From: Rhododendron vialii
Taxonomy: Eukaryota; Streptophyta; Magnoliopsida; Ericales; Ericaceae
DNA length: 64,000 nucleotides
Direction of reading: 5' to 3'
NCBI RefSeq assembly: GCF_030253575.1
Contig: NC_080557.1
Location: forward strand, 2,847,001 to 2,911,000
Positions within the stretch are counted from its first letter, which is position 1, and the number at the start of each line of letters is the position of its first letter. Below are positions 10,570-20,979 of this stretch, in pieces. Position numbers and translations under genes: made by a program. The notes beneath the pieces were generated by a model that was given only the letters and a program-made list of their open reading frames with translations, did no database searches and had not been told where the DNA came from.

Positions 10570-11510
10570 CAATCTTGTCATGGTCCAATGCTTCTATGTG
10601 AGTGAGTGTCTGTGTGTCTGTGAAGAACAAAAACAAAGAGCGACACAACCTGAACGCAAAAGACACAAGAGAGTTAAGACTTTGGGGGCACATGGACTTG
10701 GGTTTGCCTCCATTAAGAAAAACCATCTGAATAGCTGTTTCGCAAAATGTCTCCCTATTCCCGGTCCATGAAACGTTAATTTTGTAGGGCTCGTCAGAGG
10801 AAGACAGTAGAATGGGTGATCACTTAATAACATCTAGGACCTCTCCATTCATTAATCCCACATTGCTTGGGAGTAGAATGGGTGATCACTTAATAACATC
10901 TAGGACCTCTCCATTCATTGCCAATTGGTTTTTAGATGGATATAAAGTTTCTACAAACACAACTATATGATTGAGCAAAGTTCTCTTAGATATATACCGG
11001 AACTTGCCATTACTCTAGTAAACGTATAGCTAATTTTCACTTGTAAGTTTTGCTACAAGTTTTTTGACAGAAAGTTTTTTCTTCATACATACAACTATAC
11101 AAGGTCTTAGTGTCCAACAGTAAGTTTCATGTGAGAGCTTCTCAGAATTTGCAAAGACACCAGTTTCTGCAGCATTTGAATTTTACCTTCCTTGTCGAGT
11201 CAAGAACTCCAGTCGAACTAGAGATAATGTACTCGACGTTTTTTTTCTGCAAGTCTGTTTTACAGAACCAGTAATTACAAATCTGTAACTAGTGAAAACG
11301 TATACAACTCAATTGTATGTCAGAGCTTCTTACAGTTTTTGCCGACACGCGTCAAATGGTATTCTATCTCTACTAGTGTATCAGTTGCAACAACGTCCCA
11401 ACGCGATGACAATAAGGTGGTAATAACAGAAGCTGCTATTTCTTCCAAACAGAAAACAAAAAATTTACAGAAAGAACACAGTGCCATTGGTCTGAAATAA
11501 AGAATAGAGG
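10570..11510. repeat. F-box downstream repeat (partial copy)
   Basis: Matches parts of 1790-2130 and 61890-62660, joined with small rearrangements. Includes a local duplication: gtagaatgggtgatcactta occurs at about 10807 and again about 60 bp later. No intact gene. Confidence 0.7.
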
Positions 11511-11919
11511 AGCACCCCTCCGAGCTCGACTCCCTCTAGTTATCTCTCACCCTCATCACAAGTCTCAGCTTGGGTGAATCCTGGTGATGAAACGATTTCT
11601 GATTATTTAATGAAGTGCGGAGAGCCCTATATTCATACGTGGACACTCTTACAGAATGAATGAGTACCCTTGAACTAGGGAGGTGTGCATCGAATGGAAC
11701 TTAAAATGTGTAAGTGGGTGCCAAAACGTACTTTTAGCCTTTGTCGCTCCGATGATCTTTGAATCGGTCTTCCTTTGACAAACTTTTCATAAATAAAACA
11801 TCAACATTTTAATTGTACGTTTCCATCATCTTTTAGTACAGTGAAAACCTTATAATTATATAATTTGTCTTAATTTGATTTAAAATGAGAGCTATACGAG
11901 TATTTTACTTAATAATTTA
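11511..11919. other. No gene recognised
   Basis: Short matches to 24895-24960 at the start (gagcacccctccgagctc). Otherwise unique AT-rich DNA without a supported feature. Confidence 0.4.
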
Positions 11920-11933
11920 ATTTTTGACCAGTT

Positions 11934-12323
11934 GAGGGTAAAATGGTCATGTATCTTGATGTACAAAATATTTTTCATCGAAACCAATTCGGTAGGAAAG
12001 TAGATTGGATAAGCTTTCCAACAGTTCAAACCACACGCAAATTGGAGTTCAAGAGTGTCCGGGGCAAGTTCGCAAAGTTGGAGTTGTGCAATGTTCAAGA
12101 TGCGCCCGGGGCACATTTATATGCGTCTGGGCGCATAGGATTGCGCCTGAGGCGCATTAATGCTGCTTAACATGTCAAACTTTCCGGACTTGGCCCGAAT
12201 ACTCCCGAACTCCAATTTGCACGTGGTTTAAACCGCTAGAAAGCTTATCCAATTTACTTTCTAGCCCAAGTAGTTTGGATTAAAAATCATTTCTACATCA
12301 AAGGAAGTGACCATTTTACCCTC
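11934..12323. repeat. Large inverted repeat (foldback), arms about 146 bp
   Basis: The left arm 11934-12079 (gagggtaaaatggtca ... aagtt) is the imperfect complement of the right arm 12178-12323 (aacttt ... tgaccattttaccctc). The spacer of about 98 bp holds two GCGCCC/GGGCGC-type motifs. The similarity may extend some 15 bp outward on each side. The copy at 2140 keeps only the right arm. Confidence 0.75.
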
Positions 12324-12785
12324 GATGGGTTAAAAAATGATGCATTTCGGTAAAATGCGTGTATGTCCCTCATTTCAAATTGGATGAAGACCCATTATGT
12401 ATCAATAAATAATATTTTTAAAGTACTAAAAGTTGGTGGGATCAAACCATAAATTTGTTTGGGTTTCGTTCATGAAAACTGATTAGAAACAAGACCACTA
12501 TAAAAATCGCCGAAGCCAAGCGACCCTCTTCTGTGTGGTGCCTACTTGGGCCAGTGGCCGGGTGCTTTAGAGCGGCCTTTGGTGGTGGTGCCCCAGCTTG
12601 TCTCATGTGGTCGGCTGGTAGCTTTCGGTACACCTTGAAGGACGGACCTTATTTGCGAACAAGGGCAGTTCTATCCATGTCCAGTTCTTGACTCCTCTGG
12701 TTGTCCTGCAGACTAAATCTAGGTTTGATTGGGGAGGTACTACTGGCTAAGAATACATTGTTATTTATAGGCCTCATTGGACCCT
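12324..12785. repeat. Duplicated block, right copy
   Basis: Matches about 2370-2837 in the same orientation, including an unrecognised conserved 63-codon minus-strand frame (12442-12633). Confidence 0.7.
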
Positions 12786-12984
12786 TCTAATCGGGTGAAG
12801 CGTACGACACACTCTCTTTACTCCCAAATCTTTTTGGAAGGTTTCCACACATCGAAACGATAGTCATTGACACTGATGCCCGCAACGCAAGGACATAGAT
12901 GGACTTGTCGATCAGATTTCGCTGTCTGGTTTATTGAATCTCTAAGCCATAGCGGATTTGTTCCCATGTCAGAGATTCTAACTG
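12786..12984 (+). pseudogene. F-box/LRR fragment
   Basis: Homologous to 2838-3176: aatcgggtgaagcgtacgac, the Phe/His/Ile/Glu stretch, then ISLSGLLNL. About 130 bp in the middle of the fragment are deleted, joining agccata directly to gcggatttgttccc. Non-functional relic. Confidence 0.75.
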
Positions 12985-13444
12985 TTTTTGCTGACACATC
13001 GTATGGTTATTCTATCTCTACTAGTGTATTAGTTGCAGCAACGTCCCAAAATTAGGTGGTAATAACAGAAGTTGCTATTTCTTCCAAACATAAAACAAAA
13101 AATTTGCAGAGGAGCACATTGCCGTCGGTGTGAAATAAAGAACAGTGCTGTTGGAATGCATATGTATGAAACTGACTGTAGTGGTGAGTTCAAAGTAAAT
13201 AGATACACAAAAAACACTCTTTCATAGTGATTCAAAAAAGACAATTGACCAGCAAGAACATAAAAAAGAAAAACAGGTAAACAATGGAAGAACTAGAAGT
13301 TCATAAGGGTAATAAAACAAAGTTTTGTTGGCGATCACAAGCATACGGATGGCAACAAAGCAGAGTCATGGACGTACGCTAAGCTGGCACCCGAAGGACA
13401 AGACTGTGTTTACCATCTATTCACTGAGATCAAACCAACTCCAT
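12985..13444. repeat. F-box flanking repeat
   Basis: Second copy of 3177-3579, including decayed C-terminal coding remnants of the minus-strand pseudogene that follows. Confidence 0.65.
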
Positions 13445-14154
13445 CTGTTCAACTTTTCTTCAGTGAGGACCTCAAAAACACCATCTGAGGTAAAATATAG
13501 GTGCTCACATTTTCACACCCAATTAGATTTATATTCCTCAGTCTTTTGCAGTACCTCACCACCTCCATTACCCCCTTTTCTGTCACTTCATTGCAGAATC
13601 CAATGTCCAAATATTGGAGATTTGGACACCTATGTCCAATCATTGCCATTCCGATATCATTGATTTGTGTCCCACCAGCTTTCAAAGTCTTCACATTCAC
13701 TACAGAATTGTCCGAATATCTCCCAAAAATATCTGAAACCTGAAGACAATCAATATTGAGTTGTCTTATTGCCGGGCATCCCCTCGAAACATCTCCAATG
13801 CCAAGATAGGTGAGGCGCTGACAATCACTTACACTGTGGAACTGTAGATTTGGGCGAACCTGCCCACAGTTGTCGAGCGTTGTATCATTCACCCACATAT
13901 TGTCGGAGATATCAAGATGTCACAGTCGGTAGATTTTATGTAAGTGATCTGGAGAAATCTTCTAAGAAGATTTGGGAGCAGATGGCGCATCTTGGCATTT
14001 ACATTCAAACTATGCCTCACCCGGTATTCAAACTATGCCTCGCCCGGTTAGATATTGAAAGGAACCGCTTTGAGACCAAAGATATCGAATCCAAGTCACG
14101 CTCGTCATCTTCTCTCAGTTTTTGGAACATAAGTTCACATCCTTGTTTCTCCAT
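13445..14154 (-). pseudogene. F-box/LRR pseudogene with about 1 kb internal deletion
   Basis: Reads leftward from the Met at 14154. MEKQGCELMFQKL lacks the YFPDDCWE part of the F-box. After SNRARHSLN, a 23-bp tandem duplication (attcaaactatgcctc twice) shifts the frame. A deletion then joins the LLRRF region directly to the DHLHK region, removing most LRRs. The remaining C-terminal LRRs (VNDTTLDNCGQVRPNLQFH to ILPQMVF, 13449-13898) are open. The closest relative is 3580-5270. Confidence 0.85.
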
Positions 14155-14275
14155 TATTGATGAGTAATCATCTGAAAAGTAGTTTCTTTGTTTTGGAAAC
14201 AAAGAAAGTAGATATTTCAGAAAACAGAGAAAAACGTACATAGTCCTAAATCAGCGCATACATATGTTGATAGAT

Positions 14276-14501
14276 AGAGAGATTCTTGGTTGCAGATCGG
14301 GTATCCGACGCAGACGTCTAGGCCATCCAAAAATACAACCAACGGTCTGGATTGAAAGTACCAAAATGGGTTTTTAAATAAAAAAAAAGAAAAAAGAAAA
14401 ACTGTGTTACGATCTGGACCGTCGGCTGCTTTGTTGGACGGCCCGGATGTGCATGTCAGGTACCACGTCAGTCGTGTCCTATTTGCACCCAAGAATTTCT
14501 C
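14276..14501. mobile_element. MITE, 226 bp, hAT-like (8-bp TSD)
   Basis: Second copy of the 5392 element, at the equivalent place beside a divergent F-box copy. TGATAGAT lies at 14268-14275 and 14502-14509. It was probably duplicated together with the gene pair. Confidence 0.75.
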
Positions 14502-14509
14502 TGATAGAT

Positions 14510-14833
14510 ATGTAAATAGGTTTATACTGCATTACTATGGAAACCAAAACTTGTTGGGAAAAGGATTATTTGCAAAAAGAAGAGTGGAAACAAAATTTCC
14601 TTGGGGAAAAAGGAAACCTGATGTTTCCCAAACCTATTAAAACGCCCTTTTTTGTTGAGTCCTATTCCTACGTGCTTCGTTTCCTATCTTTTTTCCCAAT
14701 TCTTGTACTTACTTATAGATACGTTAATACATCACCGATATATACCCATTATAAATACACCTGTCCTGAACAAAAAACAAGAAATTTACAAGACATTTAA
14801 CCTATTTTGTAAATTTCTTGTTTTTTGTTCGGG
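14510..14833 (+). promoter_or_regulatory. Orphan F-box upstream region with TATA and 27-bp hairpin
   Basis: 14510-14640 resembles the upstream parts of 29591-31294 and 51794-53581 (ttccttggggaaaaagga). 14745-14760 carries attataaatacacc. A near-perfect inverted repeat follows: 14765-14791 against 14807-14833, 27 bp each with one mismatch and a 15-bp loop. No F-box reading frame follows within 2 kb. Confidence 0.55.
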
Positions 14834-14955
14834 TAAATTGAGTAGGAAGACATAGTCTAAGGGTTTATGCCACAATTAGTCCATCTACTTTTTTCCTTAT
14901 AGTCTCTAGGACAATTAGCACGCGGTCTCTCAAAAATACCCTCGGAAGTCGCCAG

Positions 14956-15090
14956 GCATTGACCGGCGTATCTGTTCATTTTTGGTGTACCTGCTGATTG
15001 TTTAATTTATTTTTTAAATTTTGACCGTTGACTGGTGTTAACTGATGTATCTATTCATTTTTGTTGTATCTGTTGAATTTTTATTTTTAC
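14956..15090. repeat. Left inverted flank of CCA-rich block
   Basis: Words tatctgttcatttttggtgt and ttgaccgttgactggtgt. Their complements occur repeatedly at 16851-17050. Confidence 0.65.
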
Positions 15091-16110
15091 CTCCACCACC
15101 CAACCACGACTTCTACGGTTCTACCACCACCACCATGATGCCACCACCATCGTCACCATGCTGCCACAAACTCCACTTCCACCACCACTTCTATCACCAC
15201 GCCGCCACCACCACCACTTCCATCACCACCACCGCCACCATGCCACCAAACCCTCCATTTCCACCACCACGCCACAATGCCACCACAATCTCCACTTCCA
15301 CCACCACTTCTACCACGACTCCATCACCACCACGCCACCACATCCACCTCCACCACCACCACCACCAGCACTCAACCATCACTTTCTCCACCACCACCAC
15401 CATGCCACCACAACCTCGACTTCCACCACCACCATGCCACCACCTCCACCTCCACCACTTCCACCACCACCACTATGACGCCGCCGCCGCCGCCGCCCCC
15501 ACCACCACCACCATGACGCCGCCGCCGCCACCACCATGCCACCATACCTCCACTTCCACTTCCACCACCACCTCTACCACCACTCCACCACCGCCGCCAC
15601 TCCATCACCACCACCACTTCCACCACCACCACCACCATGCCACCACAACCTCCACTTCCACCGCCACTCTATCACCACCACGCCACCAACTCCACCTCCA
15701 CCTTTACCACCACCACTCAACCACCACTTCCACCACCACCACTACGACGCCGCCACCACCACCACCACCATGCCACGACAACCTCCACTTCCACCACCAC
15801 CATGCACCACTCTATCACCACCACGCCACCACCTCCACCACCACCTTCACCACTCAACCACCACCACGCCGCCGCCACCACCACCACCATGCCACCACAA
15901 CCTCCACTTCCACCACCACCTCTACCACCACTCTACCATCACCACCACCACCACCACCACTTCCACCACACCACCCCCCTCAGCACTTCCATAACCACTC
16001 CACCACCACCACCACCACTCTAGTTCCACAATCAAGTCCACCGCCACTGCCACCACTCCAGTTCCACAATCAGGTCCACCACCATCGCTACTGCCACCAC
16101 CATCACCATA
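15091..16110. repeat. CCA-rich simple-sequence tract, about 1 kb
   Basis: Almost pure CCACCA with recurring words CATGCCACCACAACCTCCAC and CTTCCACCACCACC. It opens long frames in several phases (for example 15045-16328, 427 codons, made of His, Thr and Pro), which are composition artefacts. No sign of a domain. Short GCCGCCGCC islands occur near 15480. Confidence 0.9.
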
Positions 16111-16860
16111 ACACAAAACAAATACAGATACACCAGATACAGATACACCAAAATAGATACAATAGATATACCACAACAGGTACACCAACACAAAACAGAT
16201 ACAGTTATATCAACAGCAGATGTACCAAAACAGATACAAATATATACAAATATACCAAATATACCAACAATATCTGCTGGGGTTTGCTCCAGCTTCTCTC
16301 TTGCAACATGTATTTCGTTTATTTTTGAACGGAGGTTGACGGTAGGAGTTTAATTGATGAGTGTTTTTAATACATCAAGTGTTTATATGATATTTCGTTA
16401 GGGTCAGGTGTCTATGTCTACCACCACCACGACCATGTCTACCACCACCACTCCACAGCCACCGCCACAACAAAGTCTATTTTTTTTCTTAAAACAAAAC
16501 AAATATAGATATACCGAATACAGATACACCAAAACAGATATAACAGATATATCGCAACAGATACACCAACACAAAACAGATATAGTTATATCAATAGCAG
16601 ATGTACCAAAATAGATACAAATATACCAACAATAGATATAAAAAATAGATATAAATATATCAAAACACATACACCAACATAACACAACACAAACCAAATA
16701 CAAATATACCAATACACCAAAACAGATACACCAACACAAAACAGATACAGATATATCAACATTAGATATACCAAAACAGATTCACAACCTCCACTTCCAC
16801 CACCACCTCTACCACCACAACCTCCACTTAAAATACAAATATATCAACAACAGATACACA
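16111..16860. repeat. ACAGATACACCA-type minisatellite
   Basis: Loose tandem repeats of cagatacaccaacacaaaa and tatatcaacannagatatac words, interrupted by one CCA-rich piece (16414-16470) and some unique sequence (16290-16400). Confidence 0.75.
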
Positions 16861-17050
16861 AAAAATAAACAGATACACCGGTCAACGGTCAACGGTCAAA
16901 AAAATAAAAAAAATGAACAGATACACCGGTCAACGCCAATCAACGCCGTTCAACGGTCAAAAAAATAAAAAAAATAAAAAAACCAACAGATACACCAAAA
17001 GTGAATAGATACACCAGTCAACGTCGGTCAATGGTCAAAATAAAAAAAAA
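16861..17050. repeat. Right inverted flank of CCA-rich block
   Basis: Repeated acagatacaccggtcaacg and ggtcaaaaaaataaaaaaaa words, complementary to 14956-15090. Confidence 0.7.
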
Positions 17051-17170
17051 GAGACATTTTTGTGTTAGCCAAACAAGGCCCTTATCTTATTAAAGTCAAT
17101 TTAAATGAAAAAAGACATTTTTTTTGTGTTAGCCAAACAAGGCCTTTGTCTCATTAAAGGCAATTTGATC
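17051..17170. repeat. Tandem duplication, about 60 bp
   Basis: The words gtgttagccaaacaaggcc and a following attaaag(t/g)caattt occur twice in a row. Confidence 0.75.
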
Positions 17171-17315
17171 CTTTCACGGACCTTAAACTCCAAAACATTT
17201 TCATTAATGGACTTTGCACATCATTGAAACTTAAGTTGGACTAAATCTGCTTTGGAACCTCTTCTTTTGGACTTTAGACCAATTTGTTGTTTTTCTTTTC
17301 TCAAACTCATCAATA

Positions 17316-17750
17316 ATGAAGAAACAAAGATCTGGTAACTTCCCAGATAATTGCTGGGAACTTATATTCCAAAAACTGAGAGAAGATGATGAGCGTGAAT
17401 TGGAATCAGTATCTTTGGTCTCAAAGCGGTTCCTTTCGATATCCAACCGGCTGAAGCATAGCTTGAACGTACACAACAAGACTCTCCCTTTACTCCCCAA
17501 TCTTCTTCGAAAATTTGGACACATCGAAACAGAACCGTTGGTTGCTCGGCTTGGATGTGTTGCACAGGTACCATGTGATACCCGATTTGCAACCAAAAGT
17601 TTCTCACTCAACCCAGACCTACTCACTAGCCCACGCCAGACCCCACCAACACCCAACACACCCCACATGACTTATAAAGACTCCACAATACTTAAGTCCA
17701 AAAATAAAATCATCCGTAGAGTAAAGATGCCAACCATTTTTTTTTTGTAA
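17316..17750 (+). pseudogene. Truncated F-box gene fused to repeat-block sequence
   Basis: An ATG in the family context (ttctcaaactcatcaataATG) starts MKKQRSGNFPDNCWELIFQKL. A complete F-box is open up to residue 72 (FGHIET, about 17531). There the gene is cut by the right half of a block MITE, and the frame runs on for about 70 codons of repeat-derived protein to a stop at 17750. All LRRs are missing. It could express a small F-box-only protein that binds SKP1 without substrate recognition, but nothing shows that it is expressed. Head-to-head with 13445-14154, separated by the CCA-rich block. Confidence 0.75.
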
Positions 17751-17852
17751 GAACCCAGAAGGCTACCCACCCAGTTTGGACTTGCATTCTCGATCGAGTT
17801 GAAGTTCCATAGGTTTGAGTCGAGCTTGAACTTGTTCACGAGTATTAACGAT
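17533..17852. repeat. Repeat block leader, copy C (left half of MITE missing)
   Basis: Starts at gaaccgttggttgctcgg, in the middle of the MITE, and continues with the leader common to all copies (cccagacctactcactagcc, aaaataaaatcatccgtaga). Confidence 0.75.
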
Positions 17853-18387
17853 GCATCGAATTGCACTTGGCCGCTACGAATTACTCTTGACCATATCGAA
17901 TTACTTTTGGCCGCATCGAGTTGCACTTGGCTGCTATGAATTACTCTTGGCCGCATCGAATTGCACTTGGCCGCAACGAATTGCACTTAGCCGCATCAAA
18001 TTGTACTTGGCAGCTTCAAATTACACTTGGCCGCATCGAATTATTGTTGGCCGCTTCGAATTGCACTTGGCCGCTACGAATTACTATTGGCCGCATCGAA
18101 CTACAATTGGCCGCTTTGAATTGCTATTGGCTGTTTTGAATTGCACTTGGCCTCTACGAATTACTCTTGGCCACATCAAATTACTTTTGGCCTCATTGAA
18201 ATACAATACTTGGCCGCTTCGAATTGCACTTGGCCTCATTAAATTGCACTTGGCCACTTCGAATTGCACTTGGCCGCTACGAATTGCTCTTGGCCGCATC
18301 GAATTGCAGTTGGCCGCATCGAATTCCTCTTGGCCGCATCAAATTGCACTTGGCCACTACGAATTGCTCTTGGCCGCTACGAATTAC
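17853..18387. repeat. 20-bp minisatellite array C
   Basis: About 26 units of the ATCGAATTGCACTTGGCCGC type. The 237-codon frame here is the three-phase reading of the unit. The array ends at the insertion of a Mutator-like MITE. Confidence 0.9.
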
Positions 18388-18602
18388 GGACCCGGGGACC
18401 CTGCCGAGCGGCACCCCTGCCAAGCGGGTGCCGAGCGGCCAATCCGGCCGTTCATCTCGGAATCAACGGCCCGGATCGAAACATCTTTTTCCTTTTCCTT
18501 TTTTTTTAAATCCGTTCGATACCTTTACATCTGGGCCGTCCAAAACACTTTTGGACGGCCGTGATGTGCTCGGCACCCCTGCTTGGCAGGGTCTCCAGGT
18601 CC
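18388..18602. mobile_element. Mutator-like MITE, 215 bp, 10-bp TSD
   Basis: The ends match inverted: GGACCCGGGGACCCTGCCGA against the complement of ...CTTGGCAGGGTCTCCAGGTCC. TACGAATTAC is duplicated at 18378-18387 and 18603-18612. The other arrays run uninterrupted at this place. A 9-10 bp duplication and long GC-rich inverted ends suit the Mutator superfamily. Confidence 0.85.
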
Positions 18603-18634
18603 TACGAATTACGAGTTTAGAGCTACATATAAAA

Positions 18635-18766
18635 GGGAAAATGACGGCCCAGGATGTGTTTTGATACTTAATACCCATCAAGGACATTTTTAGCATTAAC
18701 AAATGTTCTCAGCATGTCCTTGGCCGGTATTAATTATCAAAACACGTCCTTGATCATCATTTTCCC
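18635..18766. mobile_element. Mutator-like MITE, 132 bp, 9-bp TSD
   Basis: Inverted ends start GGGAAAATGA. The sub-terminal pair is TGTTTTGATA/TATCAAAACA. CATATAAAA is duplicated at 18626-18634 and 18767-18775, and the empty site is seen at about 6985 and 26185. Sister copy at 37752-37883. Confidence 0.85.
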
Positions 18767-18775
18767 CATATAAAA

Positions 18776-19773
18776 ATATTGTTACGTACTAAATAAGTTC
18801 ATCCATATTCAAAATTATATATATATATATAAAAAGATATATAAGTGTACATTACTTGTATAAGTTTACACTTGTGCAAGTTATAAAATTTTCACTATAT
18901 TGATATAGAAGTTTATACATATTCAAGTTTATATATAAAACTCTCATGACATATTTATGGTTTAGGTTTGCGAGTTTAATTGAGGCGAATTAATACAGTT
19001 AGATTTATGCTTGCCTCATTCATTAAACGAGCATAAAATGAAGCGCTCATATTTGGTTCGTTTAATAGAGGAATCAATTAAAACTCGAACGGGCTTTGAA
19101 TGAATCGAGTCTCAAACAATTTACAAATGATTTGGTTCATTTTTTGCTGTGCCTGAGTTCTTGGGGGCTCACATGAGTTTGAGGTCAACAAGTGGGTGAG
19201 AACCAACTGCCATAAAGAAGAACTACCCTCATTAATCTAGGGAAAAAAACTCATAAACATAAAATTCAGTTACTAGCTACCTTCATTAAATTTAAAACCC
19301 TCAAACTCTTAAATTTCCATATCTCACGTAGGATATTTTCTATTTGGTACTTTAAAATTGGTGAAAATATCTATATAAAAGGCCGACATTGATCTCATTT
19401 TTTGGGACATTTATTAAATCTACCCTAAATTTTTAATAATTTATGCAAAGACATCTTTGTTCATGAGTCTATCGAGCCAAATACTCATATGCTCAACCTT
19501 GGCTTGAATTCGTAAACAAACAAAAAAAATGTGATTGAGCTTGGCTTATATTTTTTTCAATCGAGTTTGAACAAGCCAAAATTCGAGCCGAGCTCGAGCT
19601 TGGCTTGAGCTGTTTAGTTTGTTTAGCAGCCCTAGTCAACGGCGACAACATGAGGCTTAGCCCATGGTTTATTCATTGAACAGCCTCTCTTCAAGCAAGA
19701 TATTTAATTACATGCTAAAATAGTGGAGTAAGTATTTGTTATTATGGTAGATATTTAATTAGATGCTAAAATA
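18776..19773. repeat. AT-rich body of repeat block, copy C
   Basis: Matches 6985-7732 plus 8186-8435 (without the solo LTR) and 26185-27169. TATA-like ctatataaaagg at 19371-19382. No gene. Confidence 0.8.
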
Positions 19774-19997
19774 AGGACTCGGATCTTGTCCATTTGCTTC
19801 GGACCAATTTGGTCCATTTGGGTGCATCCGGGCCATCCAAAAGTGTTTTGGACAGCCCAAATTTAAAGAGAGTGTTTTTTTATATTTTTTTAATAAAAAC
19901 ACCCCTTCAAATCTGAGCCTTCCAAAATATTTTTGTATGGCCCAGATGCACCAAATGGACCGAACTGGCCCCAAGCAAATAGACGGGATCCGCCCCC
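19774..19997. mobile_element. MITE, 224 bp (copy C), split from its right TSD
   Basis: Same element as 8436 and 27322. Left duplication CTAAAATA at 19766-19773. On the right the duplication is interrupted by the hAT element at 20005. Confidence 0.75.
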
Positions 19998-20004
19998 CTA
20001 AAAT

Positions 20005-20583
20005 TAGGGGTGTACACGGTCCGGATTGGTCCGGTTCTCTAGAAAACCAGTAACCGGACCATTTCAAACGGTTCTAGAAAATTGAGAACCAGAACTTAAC
20101 CAATATATGCATAGAACCTAACCAGAACCAAACCGCAAGACCAGTTCAGTTTTTGTTCGGTTCCGATTCTATCCAATAAGCATCAAACACTTATTTACAA
20201 TATATGAACTCATAAAATTAAAGAAATAGAAAGATAATTTCATGGAATAGAAAAGGAAGGAAGAAAATAAAAGCTTTCCTAATAATTGAAATTTCATCTC
20301 TAAATAGATTAAGTTTAGCAAGGAAAAGATTAACCTACCAATTCGAGTACATATTTAATTACACACACATATATGTATATCTATATTTATCTTGGTTTTA
20401 AACGGTCCGGTTCAGTTCTAACCACGGTTCATTAATTGAGAACCAATAACCGAATCAAAATTAACGGTTCTTATTTTTTTAGAACCATTACCTGACCATA
20501 GAACCACGAACCGGACCAAATTGGACGGTTCGGTCCAGATCGGACCGGTTTTACGGTTCGGACGGTTTTCTTGAACACCCCTA
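20005..20583. mobile_element. Non-autonomous hAT element, 579 bp
   Basis: Begins TAGGGGTGTACACGGTCCGG and ends TTCTTGAACACCCCTA, giving inverted ends TAGGGGTGT. A perfect 8-bp duplication CCTAAAAT lies at 19997-20004 and 20584-20591. The sister block copies at 8661 and 27545 lack it. The interior repeats GGTCCGGTT/GAACCGGACC sub-terminal motifs, as in many plant hAT elements. No reading frame. Confidence 0.9.
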
Positions 20584-20591
20584 CCTAAAAT

Positions 20592-20850
20592 AGTGGAGTA
20601 AGTATCTGTTATTTAGATTTGGTTTACTTTATTTTAGAAAATGACATTAATGTTGGAGAACATTCCATATTAATTGCACCTTAACTTGTGCCCTTAGCCT
20701 CAGGGACACTTGTTAGCCGAACCGTTTTTGAAATTCGTTCAGTTTTCAAACCAATCTTAAACAATTAAGGTTAACTGTTCGACTCATTCGGTTCGTTTAT
20801 TAACCCTAGAACTAGGGCTCTATAAAGTCTAACCTACTCTGTTTCCACTT
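20592..20850. repeat. Tail of repeat block, copy C
   Basis: Matches 8669-8911 and 27553-27790 and runs into the promoter of the gene at 20980. Confidence 0.7.
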
Positions 20851-20887
20851 TTTTCGGTATCCTTTTTTGTGATGAGGATCTGAGCCC

Positions 20888-20920
20888 TTGTTGCATACAA
20901 CAACTTATATTATATATATG
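20888..20920 (+). promoter_or_regulatory. Conserved palindrome and TATA region of F-box gene 20980
   Basis: TTGTTGCATACAACAA (20888-20903), an inverted repeat of 6 bp with a 4-bp spacer, is followed by a TATA-like tatattatatatatg. The same palindrome occurs before the genes at 38702 and 58243. Confidence 0.5.
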
Positions 20921-20979
20921 CGTTACTGCACAAAGAAGGAGAATTTATTCTCCTTTTTTTATTCTCAAACTCATCAACA

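Noticed and set aside
15045-16328. 427-codon His/Thr/Pro-rich protein
   Set aside because: Pure CCA simple sequence with several equally open frames on both strands. No domain; treated as a repeat.
17851-18564. Long open frames (237, 187, 164 codons) encoding WPLRIALGR-like repeats
   Set aside because: They are the three-phase reading of a 20-bp tandem unit without stop codons. There is no start context, no conservation outside the arrays, and overlapping frames are equally open.
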